From assembly GCA_010405405.1 (NCBI GenBank), contig MU004239.1:310001-374000 (forward strand): a stretch of DNA of 64,000 bases, read 5' to 3'. Shown one piece after another: positions 12,308-21,547 of the stretch. A program made the position numbers and the translations under genes. The notes under the pieces were generated by a model. It was given only the letters and a program-made list of their open reading frames with translations. It was not told the origin of the DNA and did not search any database. The DNA comes from Microthyrium microscopicum. Its lineage: Eukaryota; Ascomycota; Dothideomycetes; Microthyriales; Microthyriaceae. The stretch's first letter is position 1, and each line of letters opens with the position of its first letter.

Positions 12308-12399
12308 CCCTAAGATCTCAGCTTCAGATACTATAGGGGCAGATTAGCTGGAAACCATGGGCAGATTAGCTGGAAGCCAGGGGCCGTTTATCAAGTCCC
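12308..12399 (-). repeat. Right terminal inverted repeat of the MULE
   Basis: Reverse complement of the left terminus, with the same doubled 18-base unit and the same GGGACTTG end. It differs from the left copy at a few positions, largely transitions. Confidence 0.88.
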
Positions 12400-12408
12400 T
12401 ACGCAAAG
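12400..12408 (+). repeat. Target-site duplication (right copy), TACGCAAAG
   Basis: Identical to 9339-9347, so no target-site mutation has accumulated since insertion at these nine positions. Confidence 0.9.
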
Positions 12409-12726
12409 CTCAATAATGAACGTTGTTTTGGCATAACTCAATACGGTAGTCCTGTCTTACACTAACTGAAAAACTGGAAGCAGAAAACCTGGAATATAAA
12501 CTTCAATCGTACTCCTATATCCTGTGAATCCCTGATAGTTAAGTACTCATCAGATTGTGTGAAAAGCCACACTGAGTACTTTTCATGCGATTTCATGTCA
12601 TCAAAACTGCGTGACTGCTGGTTTTGTCTGGCATATGATCAATATGTACCCCAAAGTATGCTCTTCCCAAATAACAACAACTTACCTAATAGAGATTGAG
12701 GACCGTCCAGATAGCTCAACAATCCT
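12409..12726. other. Short intergenic region between the MULE and the hydrolase gene
   Basis: 318 bp that must contain the 3' end of the dienelactone hydrolase transcript. Nothing else is seen. Confidence 0.5.
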
Positions 12727-13557
12727 TCAAAGCCATTTCTTAAACCAGTCCAGTACCTGCGTAACAGAATCTTCCAAGCACTTCTTCTCCGCTGGATCGT
12801 CAGGATTTCCCCGAACAGCAAAGCCATGCCGGCCTGGAACGTAGACTTTATGCTCAACTTCCGGTACCTGCTTCCCAGCCGCAGCAGCTTTCTTATGCAA
12901 TTCTTGAACTTTGCCCATGAGTTCAATCTTGGCACTAGAGTCCTCTTTACCCCATCCGATACTGAGAGGCACGATTATGTCTTCAGCGTCCGCAGGAAGG
13001 GATAGGTTGCTTGGATGCAGAGCAACCACCGCATCTACGAGAGGAACTTTGTCGCTTTCGTTCCCATCTAGTGAGATCTTATTGCGACCCAGCCCGGCAA
13101 TCATCGCATACTTGCCACCAAAGCAAAAGCCCACGATGCCAATCTTCTGTTCCTTAGGCGTTGCCTTGCGCAATTTGGCCAGGAATTCATTAGTGACCCG
13201 CTCCGACTTGGCAGCCCCATGTCTGCTGAGGAACATGATGAACGTTGGCAAAGCCATTAGTAATCCAGTATATTTCGAGAAGCTGCTCAGTTTGCTCGCA
13301 TCTACAGGAATGGCTAGGTCCGCAAGGGACAATGAGGCTGCATCTCCCTCGTAGAAATCTGGCATGTACACAAGGTAATCGCCGCTCTTTGCGTATGCAT
13401 CTGCAATGAGAAAGTTGTTGATGAGGTTGCGACCAAAGGCGTCTGGGTATATGACGATAATGGCTCGAGGGTTTGTGCGGTTGCCGACGATGTAGGTGTT
13501 GAGACCGTGTACTTGCTCCTCAACTCCGATGGGGTCTAGTTTGTTAGCATGAGGCAT
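12727..13557 (-). CDS. Dienelactone hydrolase family protein, 276 aa
   Basis: Alpha/beta hydrolase of the dienelactone hydrolase family, which opens lactone rings in aromatic-compound breakdown and also includes general carboxylic-ester hydrolases. Single exon; the ATG at 13557 follows an in-frame GTG. The nucleophile elbow GFCFGG places the catalytic Cys at residue 145, and RHGFAVRG gives the catalytic His at about 244. An acidic residue in GWGKEDS (about 205-206) is the likely third member. Length fits the family (230-280 aa). It is divergent from the MFS exporter across 741 bp, and a Zn2Cys6 regulator lies on the far side of that exporter, so a shared detoxification or catabolic role is plausible. 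The substrate cannot be read from sequence. The MULE inserted only about 330 bp from its stop codon. Confidence 0.9.
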   Translation of the reverse strand: MPHANKLDPIGVEEQVHGLNTYIVGNRTNPRAIIVIYPDAFGRNLINNFLIADAYAKSGDYLVYMPDFYEGDAASLSLADLAIPVDASKLSSFSKYTGLLMALPTFIMFLSRHGAAKSERVTNEFLAKLRKATPKEQKIGIVGFCFGGKYAMIAGLGRNKISLDGNESDKVPLVDAVVALHPSNLSLPADAEDIIVPLSIGWGKEDSSAKIELMGKVQELHKKAAAAGKQVPEVEHKVYVPGRHGFAVRGNPDDPAEKKCLEDSVTQVLDWFKKWL

Positions 13558-14298
13558 CACAGGGGTAGCGTATTAGCCAGCACAGCGACTTATAGAGGAG
13601 ATGTTATGATTCAGTGTCGCTCGTTGGTATTTTAACCCCAGAGAAGTGAAGTGAGCTCCGAATAGTGCCAGTGATGGGATGATTCTGAATAGGGGATTTC
13701 TCACCGCCTTTGTGGATTGTTCCCTGAGACTGTTAGCTTGTATCGCAGTTTAAGAATGCATTCATACCCGAATACAACTTTCACAGTCTGCCATTTCTGT
13801 GTTTTGAGCAGCTGAGCGCTGGCCAATATACTGAGCGTGAAAAACAACAGTTGGATAGTAAGAATTGCTTCAATTCGAAGCGAACGCAGCAATCGAAGAA
13901 AGCTGAAAAGTATAATGAATAACAAGTAGCTCCGACTCTTGAACTTGAAGTTAAAAGCGAGATTAGAATGTTTTTGAGCATTCAGTTGAGATCAACATTG
14001 AAGGCACCGGAACCGGCGGGTGCACCGGCGTACAAGGCCGGTCTTGACCGAATGCTGTAAACACCGTCGGATTTCTACGTTGTCACTGCATTAGGTGGGC
14101 CAAAATGTGCATTGCGAGTGCTGTTTCTTTTCTTCGCGTAGTGCCGATACAGGCAACCAACTTTGTGATATAAAGTGTTGTTTGCAGGGGCGATCAGCAT
14201 AGCACGAACCCCTAATGAACAATTCTTGAATCCAACAGAAAGACCAGTCCAGCTCATATTGCCTTGCACACAGACTCTGTTGATCCTACAGGGGCAAG
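13558..14298. promoter_or_regulatory. Bidirectional promoter between dienelactone hydrolase and MFS transporter
   Basis: 741 bp between two divergent start codons. It is unremarkable except for a run of CGG/CCG triplets at 14006-14050, described separately. Confidence 0.6.
14006..14050. promoter_or_regulatory. Cluster of CGG/CCG triplets, candidate Zn2Cys6 binding sites
   Basis: Within 45 bp there are several CCGG or CGG/CCG triplets with spacers of a few bases. Zn(II)2Cys6 regulators typically bind paired CGG triplets, and such a regulator is encoded at 16163-18300. The cluster sits in the shared hydrolase/MFS promoter, about 250-290 bp before the MFS start. Binding is inferred only. Confidence 0.4.
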
Positions 14299-15894
14299 AT
14301 GGCTCCAGAATCTCAGGACCAGAAAGTGGTGACAATTACAGAGACGACAACCGACACGGAGAAACAGTCCGAGCAAGCCCCATTGCATACAACATTCACG
14401 ACTCGACAACGAATATTCATCGTGACAATGACAGCATTAGCCTCATTCTTCTCTCCCCTCTCAGGCCAAATATACTTCCCAGCAATTCCACTACTGGCGC
14501 AAGACTACCACACCAGTGTTGGCAAAATCAACCTGACCATCACGACTTATATGATCCTGCAAGGTTTCGCACCAACGATCATGGGAAGTTTTGGCGACAC
14601 CACTGGACGTAGGCCGGCATACATCGTCACCTTTGCTCTCTACTTTGCTGCCAACATTGGTCTGGCGACACAAAAGTCGTATGCGGCATTGCTGGTTCTT
14701 CGTTGTTTGCAAAGTGCAGGTAGTAGTGGAACGATAGCACTGGGATTCGGCGTGGTTGCTGATATTTGTACGCCGGCTGAACGGGGCAAGTATCTGGGTC
14801 CTGTTGCTGCTGGAGTCATGTTGGCTCCTTCATTTGGGCCTACGATTGGAGGGTTGCTGACGCATTATCTCGGCTGGCGGTCGATTTTCTGGTTCCTTTC
14901 GGTCATCAGTGGAGTATACCTGTTCTTCTACATACTTTTCATGCCTGAAACTGCGAGAAAAGTTGTCGGTGATGGGAGCATTGTCCCAAGGAACTGGTAC
15001 TCCATGAGTGTGGTCCAATACTGGAAGGCCAGGCAAAAGTCCAAGTCGGAGATTGAAGCGGACCGCGAAGCCCAGAAGTTGGACCCAAAACCAAAGTTCC
15101 GTTTGCCGAATCCTTGGGACTCGATCAAAGTCCTTCGCGAGAAAGACGCCCTGGTAATCATCCTATACATTTCCCTTACCATGACAGCTTTCATGTCTTT
15201 GATGGCGAGCATGCCATCATTGTACGGTGAGGTTTATGGGTTCAACTCGCTCCAAGTGGGTTTCTGCTACATGTAAGTTTATTACAAGACAACGATCATA
15301 GACAAAACTAACCTTCTCAGACCTTTCGGTATCTCAGCCGGCCTAGCCGCCATCCTTAATGGTAAACTAATGGATTTCAACTACCGCCGCTGGGCCAAAA
15401 AACTGAACATGCCCCTCGAGAAGAAGAGACAAACGGATCTGCGAGATTTCCCCATCGAAAAAGTCAGATTACAACCAGTATTCATATTTGTACCCATAGC
15501 GGTAGCAACCTATCTGCCTATTGGTTGGGTGCTACAGGAGCGCGTCAATCTAGCAGTACCCTTGATACTGAACTTTATTGGCGGTTTCTGCGTTGTGGCG
15601 TGCAGCAATACGCTTCAGTCGTTACTGGTTGATTTGTTCCCAGATACTCCTGCAATTGTCATGGCGACATCCAATCTGCTTCGATGTTGGACGGCTGGAG
15701 CGGGAGCAGCAGCTATTAGTCCCATGTTGAATGCGATGGGCTGGGGGTGGTGTTTCTTTTTCTGGGGGTTGGTTATTCTTTTTGCTCTGTCATTCTTGTG
15801 GTTTGAGTACATGTGGGGAATGAGATGGAGAGAGCAGCGGAGGTTGAGAATGGCCAAGAAGAAAGAGGAGTTGGAACAAAAGGGGGAGAAATAA
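14299..15894 (+). CDS. MFS multidrug transporter, DHA1 (drug:H+ antiporter) family, 515 aa
   Basis: Twelve-helix plasma-membrane exporter, probably proton-driven. Exons 14299-15272 and 15321-15894 flank a 48-bp intron (GTAAGT donor, ACTAAC branch); the second exon resumes at PFGISAGLAAI. A polar N-terminal tail of about 35 residues precedes the first helix. The motif A core GDTTGRRP lies at residues 99-106 after the second helix. The antiporter motif C (GVMLAPSFGPTIGG) lies at about 172-185 in the fifth helix. A long charged loop between helices 6 and 7 (EIEADREAQK) and a basic C-terminal tail are typical. The substrate is unknown. Its neighbours, a divergent hydrolase and a convergent transcription factor, suggest export of an aromatic or lactone compound or a related toxicant, but this is inference. 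Confidence 0.93.
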
Positions 15895-16162
15895 CAGAAC
15901 CGCGCAAAGGTCATGTAGCAGCGGAGAAAAGCTTAAAAGCGCTGTTGTATTGGTCAAGCACGTTGATCAAGCTGATCTAACAAAGCTGTCCTCTGTGTTG
16001 TGGCAAGGAATTGCCTGATCTGTCAGTTGATGATAGCCCTGGATTGAAGCAGTCACGAGCTCTTGGAAAAGTAGTTACCAACGCATCTTTAGACCTTAAT
16101 ATTGTCTTGTGCTTAGCTTTTCGTCTATATTCTGTCCTGGAATTCAAAGGTCTGGAAAGCTC

Positions 16163-18300
16163 TCAACCCATCGAGGGAGGATTGGACCAAGGTATGCCCC
16201 AATTGCCATCTAAATCCAGTCCAAGGTCTCCCCAGAAATCATTCATTGGTAACAGACTAGACTCGGTGGCCAAGAAATTTGACGGTAGTGCATTCTCGGC
16301 CAAACCAAGAGCCGGCATGCCGGCCGCGTCGTTGTCAATATTCTCGGCTTCTATCTTGGTTAGCTATACAGAACAAGTCGTGATGCAGGAGGTAAATTGA
16401 GGCCCACCTGTGTGTGATCTAGACGCCACCTCATTCGGCTGTTCAATCTCTGATTTCCACAGAAGAATTGCATCATAAACCACACTAACAGCAAGTCTAT
16501 TGCGGATTCGTAGACCACCATTGAAAGTCCCGTTCAGATTTTTGAATATTTTATCACTTTTCCATAGGGAATCTGCAAATGCAGCGCCTCGGGAAGGAAG
16601 GTCGCCTTGGCAGATACTGCAAGATAAGGTGAACTGGACAAGTGATTGATATAGCGAGGCTCCACGTTCCTGGTCGACGAAGGTCGCATACGGTCCCTTG
16701 AGAATACGTAACATGAGCGTAATTCCTAGTAGACAAGCTTGAAAAGCATATTTAGGACACCATATGTGAAGGTCGTGATCGTTGTGTTGATCTCGAATAT
16801 GCTCGAATACTTTCACTGTGCAGTTGAAGATATGTTGACAAGTTTGCACATCCATAGAACCCGGTGTTTTGAAGAAGTACATGCCACAGAATTCGAGGCG
16901 AGCTACATTGATATGGAACGTGTCCCAGCCTGAATTATAGGTTAGAGCACTGCCGTAAAGCTTGATCTGACACGCTTACTAGAAGATGAACTCGTTTGCA
17001 AAGTATCAAGCTGGCTGTTCAGCATTTGCAAAACAGTATCAAGCGTTCTTTCTTGCTGTGGATCCAAGGGCGAAGCCACAAACTCCAGAAATGTTTTCTG
17101 GGCACGAACCACCAAAGTAGAGAGTTGCAGCTGCAGCTGGATAGTGGCCGGCAACTGTTGTAGTATGCTTTTGAATTTTTCTTGCTCGTTATATGGTTCG
17201 AATGATATGAGAGCTGCTTGTCCAGTTCCAGTACATATTCTGTAAAGATAGAAGTTAGTGAGTGATGTTCCATATCAAAAAGACAACCTACCGCTGATAT
17301 GTAATCACCACGTGGGCCCAAAGCTGTGCTCTTTTGAGTATATTCGGTTCCGTCAATGGGGCATCATTTTTGAAACTTTGAACATTCATGTAGGGCAAGT
17401 AAGGGGTATGTAAGCCGCATTGCAATGCCATATGGAGCAATGCGCCGCAGTGAATGAACCCAGAGTCACGAAAGTAATTTGCGGTTGGAAAGGGCCAGGC
17501 TAGAGCTACCAGAATGCCCATGATCGATTCCAATGGTTTGATACGTGAATTGAGCGAGGCCAGCATGAGTTGTGTTACTGGGCCAGCCAACGCGTTGACA
17601 AGCCAGGGACGTTGCTCGTATCCGCGTGAACCTACAGAGACGATAATCCAAAAGAGGATTGTCGAATTTTCGTACACATCGTTGGGAGACATTGTTGAGT
17701 CAAGAATTGGGAGTGCTTGATGAAACAGATTGAAGTATCTAAACTGTTGTGTCAGCTATGGTGCACTGCGAGAGTATTTGAGTGATATAAAAATTGGATT
17801 AGCTGTGTTTTTGCCATGGTATTACCTTTCGAAGCAAGTATCGATGACTGACGGGGACAACTCTAAGTGATCGATAGACCTAGGCTCCGTTCCATTATTA
17901 TTGGTTTTCCCACTTTGAGTCGCTATGAAATCAGTCAATGTGCGCTGGAAGGCGATAAAAGTTAAGAGCACATGTCAAAACTCACATGTTGCTGGGTTGA
18001 TGGATTGCAGTTCTTGCTTGAGGTTGTTTGTCTCGTTTTCGAGTTCCTGCAGCCTCTTGCGCTTATGTACTCGCTGATAAGGAGTCGAAAAAACGCAGGC
18101 TATGTTCAATCGTTTACATCGCGCGCATGCAACTGTCCCGTCACAAGAGTCCCCCTCACAGCGCATCTACTGGTGGTCAATTGGAGCGTATATGTTGCAC
18201 CATGAAATGAACATGCCTTCTGCTGTCTACACTCAACGCATGCCTTCTTTTTCGGGCCATGACTTTGGTCTCTGTTGGTTGAGGGCGGCGGAGCCATCAT
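16163..18300 (-). CDS. Zn(II)2Cys6 fungal transcription factor, 592 aa, with a GC-AG first intron
   Basis: Binuclear zinc-cluster regulator. Seven exons: 18300-18217, 18166-17986, 17922-17826, 17738-17292, 17239-16980, 16929-16408 and 16350-16163. The zinc cluster is split by the first intron: CVEC at residues 21-24, then Cys 31, 42, 45 and 52 (pattern CX2CX6CX10CX2CX6C, with an extra Cys at 36). A basic linker and short coiled coil follow (LQELENETNNLKQEL). The middle region is a fungal-TF regulatory domain, and the tail is acidic and aromatic (WGDLGLDLDGNW), a likely activation segment. The first intron (18216-18167) starts GCATGT, a GC donor, and the second (17985-17923) needs the downstream acceptor CATAG. 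The gene converges on the MFS exporter, and the hydrolase/MFS promoter holds CGG triplets, so it may regulate them. Confidence 0.88.
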
Positions 18301-19224
18301 GATTTGAGCATTACGTACATGCCGCTGACGGAAGGTGATGGTCCAGAACCACGAAAAATTTGAAAGTTATGTTATGGTAGACAAGGGTTTTAAAACGATT
18401 GAAGTACGTGCTCTTCTTTCAAGGAGTTGTTTGTACCAATTTGATGGGGAAATAGGTTGTCTGAGCATGGAACGAAGTTGGGATGAAGCTTGAGCCTCCC
18501 AAAGGGAGAAATCCATGCCAAGACCTAAGTCATCGCGATATGTGAACGCTCCCATCAAATACAGTAATGACCATCTAGAAGCTCTAGTCTGAAGACCTGA
18601 TGTTCGGAATGATCGTTATTGTTTTCAATTTGTTGAATATACCTAAGTATCCATAGTTGACGCATGCTTCTGGTAAAAGAAGTGATATATTGTATTGGGG
18701 AACTAAAAAAGACTATCACGATCCTTTTACCTTGTCGCATGCAATAAAGATTGCAGTACTGTCGATAGCTCTTTCTTTTCGGATACTACTTAACTTCATA
18801 CCTTCCTGGTTTGTGAGCAATGCATGGCGTTGTATAGATGCTACGCAATGCTCTCGTGGCATACGTGAAGTTACGCAGCATCGGCGCAGATCTACACAAC
18901 TTGTCTCCTGCTGCCAGGGTTTCGCGCATGGTGAGAGGCCAGTCGCGTCCCATGAGTATTCTGTTGGCGCATTACTGGATGATGGTATGAAATCTTGACT
19001 CTTAAACACTACTGGGGTAAAGGAGTGCTTGGAGATACTATTTGTCTACAGGTTGCAAAAACAATCTGCGGTCAACGAGTCAGAAGGCAGAATACAAAAA
19101 GTACGGTTGAGTTATCGATTGGGTTTGGTCAAGCGTAGCCGAGACGGGACCAGCATCTTTTGACCTGTCTGTTTGCTTGTGGAGGGTCGGGGGATCGGTC
19201 GCCCATTGGCTTGGCTCAATTATT
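18301..19224. other. Upstream region of the transcription-factor gene
   Basis: About 0.9 kb without a supported gene. Frames of about 60-110 codons occur on both strands, but with no domain or splice support. Confidence 0.45.
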
Positions 19225-19534
19225 GGGGACCGTTAGCAAACGAAATCGTGCCCAATTCTTTTACTCGTTTTCTAACCAAAAGCAGGTTTACTAGGCCTTT
19301 ATGGCTCTAGCACATAACCTTAATATCTCCATAAATTTTTTGGCTTGAGCAGCTTGGGATCGCTTAACCAATAATAGACTATGAATGTAGGTGCTATACC
19401 TATTTGGTCAAACAAAATGGAAGTCGAGCCGCTAGACCTCAGGTCTAGCGGCTCGACTTCGAATTCGTTTGCTAGCCATTCTGGGTAAAGATCTGCAAAC
19501 GAATTCGTTACAATTTGGTTTGCTAACGGTCCCC
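19225..19534. mobile_element. MITE-like element, 310 bp, with fold-back structure
   Basis: The ends are inverted repeats starting GGGGACCGTTAGCAAAC (17 identical bases, then about 8 more with two mismatches). ATT flanks both sides, which could be a 3-bp target duplication as in PIF/Harbinger elements. The interior contains a perfect 41-bp palindrome (19420-19460). A second 12-bp inverted pair, GAATTCGTTTGC at 19461-19472 and its complement at 19495-19506, lies next to it. No coding capacity. The family assignment is tentative. Confidence 0.6.
19420..19460. repeat. Perfect 41-bp palindrome
   Basis: Two 20-bp arms, each starting GAAGTCGAGCCGCTAGACCT in its own direction, flank a single central C at 19440. 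The arms show no mismatch, so the stretch could extrude as a cruciform or form a hairpin in RNA. It lies in the centre-right of the MITE-like element. Confidence 0.9.
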
Positions 19535-19627
19535 ATTCAGACTTTTTTTGAACTCAGACTTGTCTAGCCCCTTGACTAGCTTTCCTGGCATTATTTCTAG
19601 GCAAGTCTGCAAAGATACGGTACCATA

Positions 19628-19772
19628 CCGTTTTTACCCTTTCAGTTGGGACATGCTAGCGCGGGTTTTTAGGCGAGGTTTGTCCGTAAGCGATAGCGAG
19701 TCACTGCTTAAACTCAGAGCGCCACCAGCAAGAAAAAGCGCGCTAGCATCCCAACTGAAAGGGTAAAAACGG
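19628..19772. mobile_element. MITE-like element, 145 bp, TA target duplication
   Basis: Inverted ends begin CCGTTTTTACCCTTTCAG. They are identical over the first 24 bases, differ by a 2-base insertion in the left arm, and match again over TGCTAGCGCG. TA lies on both sides (19626-19627 and 19773-19774), as for Tc1/mariner-type insertions. Too short to code for anything. It lies only 93 bp from the 310-bp element. Confidence 0.65.
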
Positions 19773-20237
19773 TAGCTTGCCGGCTTGATGCATGAAGGCG
19801 AACGCGCTCAGCTTGTGAGCTTGCAAGACCATTCAACCACATGGCATCTACTAAGGGAATCTACCTGACTAGACTTCTTGACATCCCCGTCCCATTGAGT
19901 ACCACTTTCGGATGCATTCTTCATACCACCTGCAACCTTAAGACTCTTGACCATACATATACGCTATTGAATCCCCCATTTCCTAGATTTCCCTAGCAAC
20001 CTTTGAGCGAGCTTTAGATTTATATCGCCACCCCTCCCTACTCCCACCATCTCAGCTCTCACAGCTCTCAGTCTCCTTCCCAAGAATATAGGTAAGTCTA
20101 TCACCAAATAGGGGGATTTGCCCCTCTCTGTTACTCGTAATCATTTGCTGATAAGACCTCCCACAGCCTATTGCCTATTTAGAAGTGCCAATATTGTGAA
20201 TTTGCATATTCGCCCTTCACCGTCAACTACCAACATC
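19773..20237 (+). promoter_or_regulatory. Promoter region of the CFEM gene
   Basis: 465 bp with a C/T-rich stretch just before 20100 and no gene. Both MITE-like elements lie immediately upstream, so they could influence expression. Confidence 0.4.
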
Positions 20238-20853
20238 ATGCGCTTCTCCACCATCACAATCGCCGCCTTTGCGGCACTAGCACAAGCTCAGTCACTGAGC
20301 GATCTTCCAAAATGCGCTGTAAGATATCCCTCGACTTTACCATCAATCGAGCTGTTCATTATCACACACTGCTTCGTTCTTCTTGATACTGATATCATGT
20401 TAAACTATAGCAAACCTGCGTTGGCACCTCTCTCGGCAGCACCGGCTGCTCCAGTCTTCAAATCGACTGCATATGTAAATCCAGCAAATGGATTTCCGAT
20501 CTAAGCTGCTGCGTCGCTGGCACCTGCAGTACAGCTGATCAGCAAAGTATGTTCTACAGGTCCTACACTGCCAAGTTCTATGCTGCCATGGTGTGCTGAC
20601 AATGCGCCCAACAGATACCATCACCTTTGCTCAACAACTCTGCCAAACCGTTGGTGTCACCCTTCCTACCAGCGCTCAAGCCGCGTGTGCCGCCGGCAAT
20701 GGCACGTCCGCCAATACCACAGCCTCAGCTTCGAGCTCTACATCGTCAACTGCGGCATCAGGTACTGCGAATGCGAATTCTGGTGCTTCTAGGGAATACG
20801 CTGGTTCTGGCGTCGCGATTGCAGCTGCTGGCCTGTTTGCTGCGTTCTTATAA
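20238..20853 (+). CDS. CFEM-domain GPI-anchored cell-surface protein, 151 aa
   Basis: Secreted, cysteine-rich surface protein. CFEM proteins act in haem or iron capture, cell-wall structure or host interaction. Exons 20238-20318, 20411-20546 and 20615-20853 sum to 152 codons with stop. The signal peptide is about residues 1-18 (MRFSTITIAAFAALAQA). The CFEM cysteines run across the exons: PKCA-QTC, TGC, DCIC, SCC, GTC and later QLC and AAC. The Asp before CIC (IDCIC) is the position used for haem binding in characterised members. A Ser/Thr/Ala-rich linker follows, and the C-terminal hydrophobic tail (AGSGVAIAAAGLFAAFL) is a likely GPI-anchor signal. The specific role is not determined. Confidence 0.9.
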
Positions 20854-21547
20854 AGCCTACACTGGCTTGTTCCGGTAGAGCGACAAAGCTAGCTATCAAT
20901 GCTAAATACGTTTCATGACAAAGCATGGCAATCTGGTCAGAATTCTTGTGATGGATGTGGAGAGAGCCGTACGTGATGCGCAAAAGCTCCTACATGGGGA
21001 GCGTCTGGGTGGATGCATTTAAGAATGGCAAGGGATGCTTAGAGTCCTATGGGATTCGCAGCTTCTGGATCAACAAGTGGGAATGTTGTGTTAGTGGTAG
21101 GTGGATTTCTAAATCCTCAAGTGATCTCTGTGCTGGCAGAGACAAAATCTGGCGTGAGCAACCATCGTAGGCTTCGTAGCCACTCAAGCTACAGCGTCTT
21201 GAACTTCAATGTTAATATTTTACCTTATGTTGCTACCATTCGATTTCAGTCTGGCTACGCTCAGATTAACGTGAAATGTGATACAGGAATTTGAATGAAT
21301 TTCGTCCCAAATTAGGAGGACTTTGGGGATATCAAAGTCTTGGCATTGAGCTCTTACCTCCACTCTGACATGCCATCTCTTAATTTCAAGATATCAACCA
21401 AATCACCACGCCGGTAAAAGCAACGCACACGAGACGTAATGCCGAACCACACAACCACTTCCTAACATCAACAAGCCAGACATCCCACTCACTCATGGCC
21501 CATACCTCAAACCCACCTCCCCCGACCACACACCACAACCACCCACC
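20854..21547. other. Intergenic region between CFEM and recyclin genes
   Basis: 694 bp between two plus-strand genes. No gene is seen. The last 100 bases are C/A-rich, consistent with a 5' leader of the downstream gene. Confidence 0.5.

Larger units (their letters stand above)
9348..12399 (-). mobile_element. Mutator-like DNA transposon (MULE), complete ends, coding region destroyed by RIP-like mutation
   Basis: A 3,052-bp insertion with terminal inverted repeats of about 92 bp and a perfect 9-bp target duplication. The interior is very AT-rich, rich in TpA and poor in CpA, and has no open frame of useful length, as expected after repeat-induced point mutation. Reading the minus strand through stops between about 11420 and 11128 recovers the MULE transposase core. 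Pieces recognisable there are YFSIGFAFLFSEG, then a stop where Trp is expected before ALYVF, then VNRAVKA. The stops fall at TAG/TAA where TGG, CAG or CAA is expected, consistent with C-to-T change. The arrangement resembles the fungal Hop MULEs (TIRs near 100 bp, 9-bp TSD). The element cannot make its own transposase, but its ends look intact. Confidence 0.9.
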
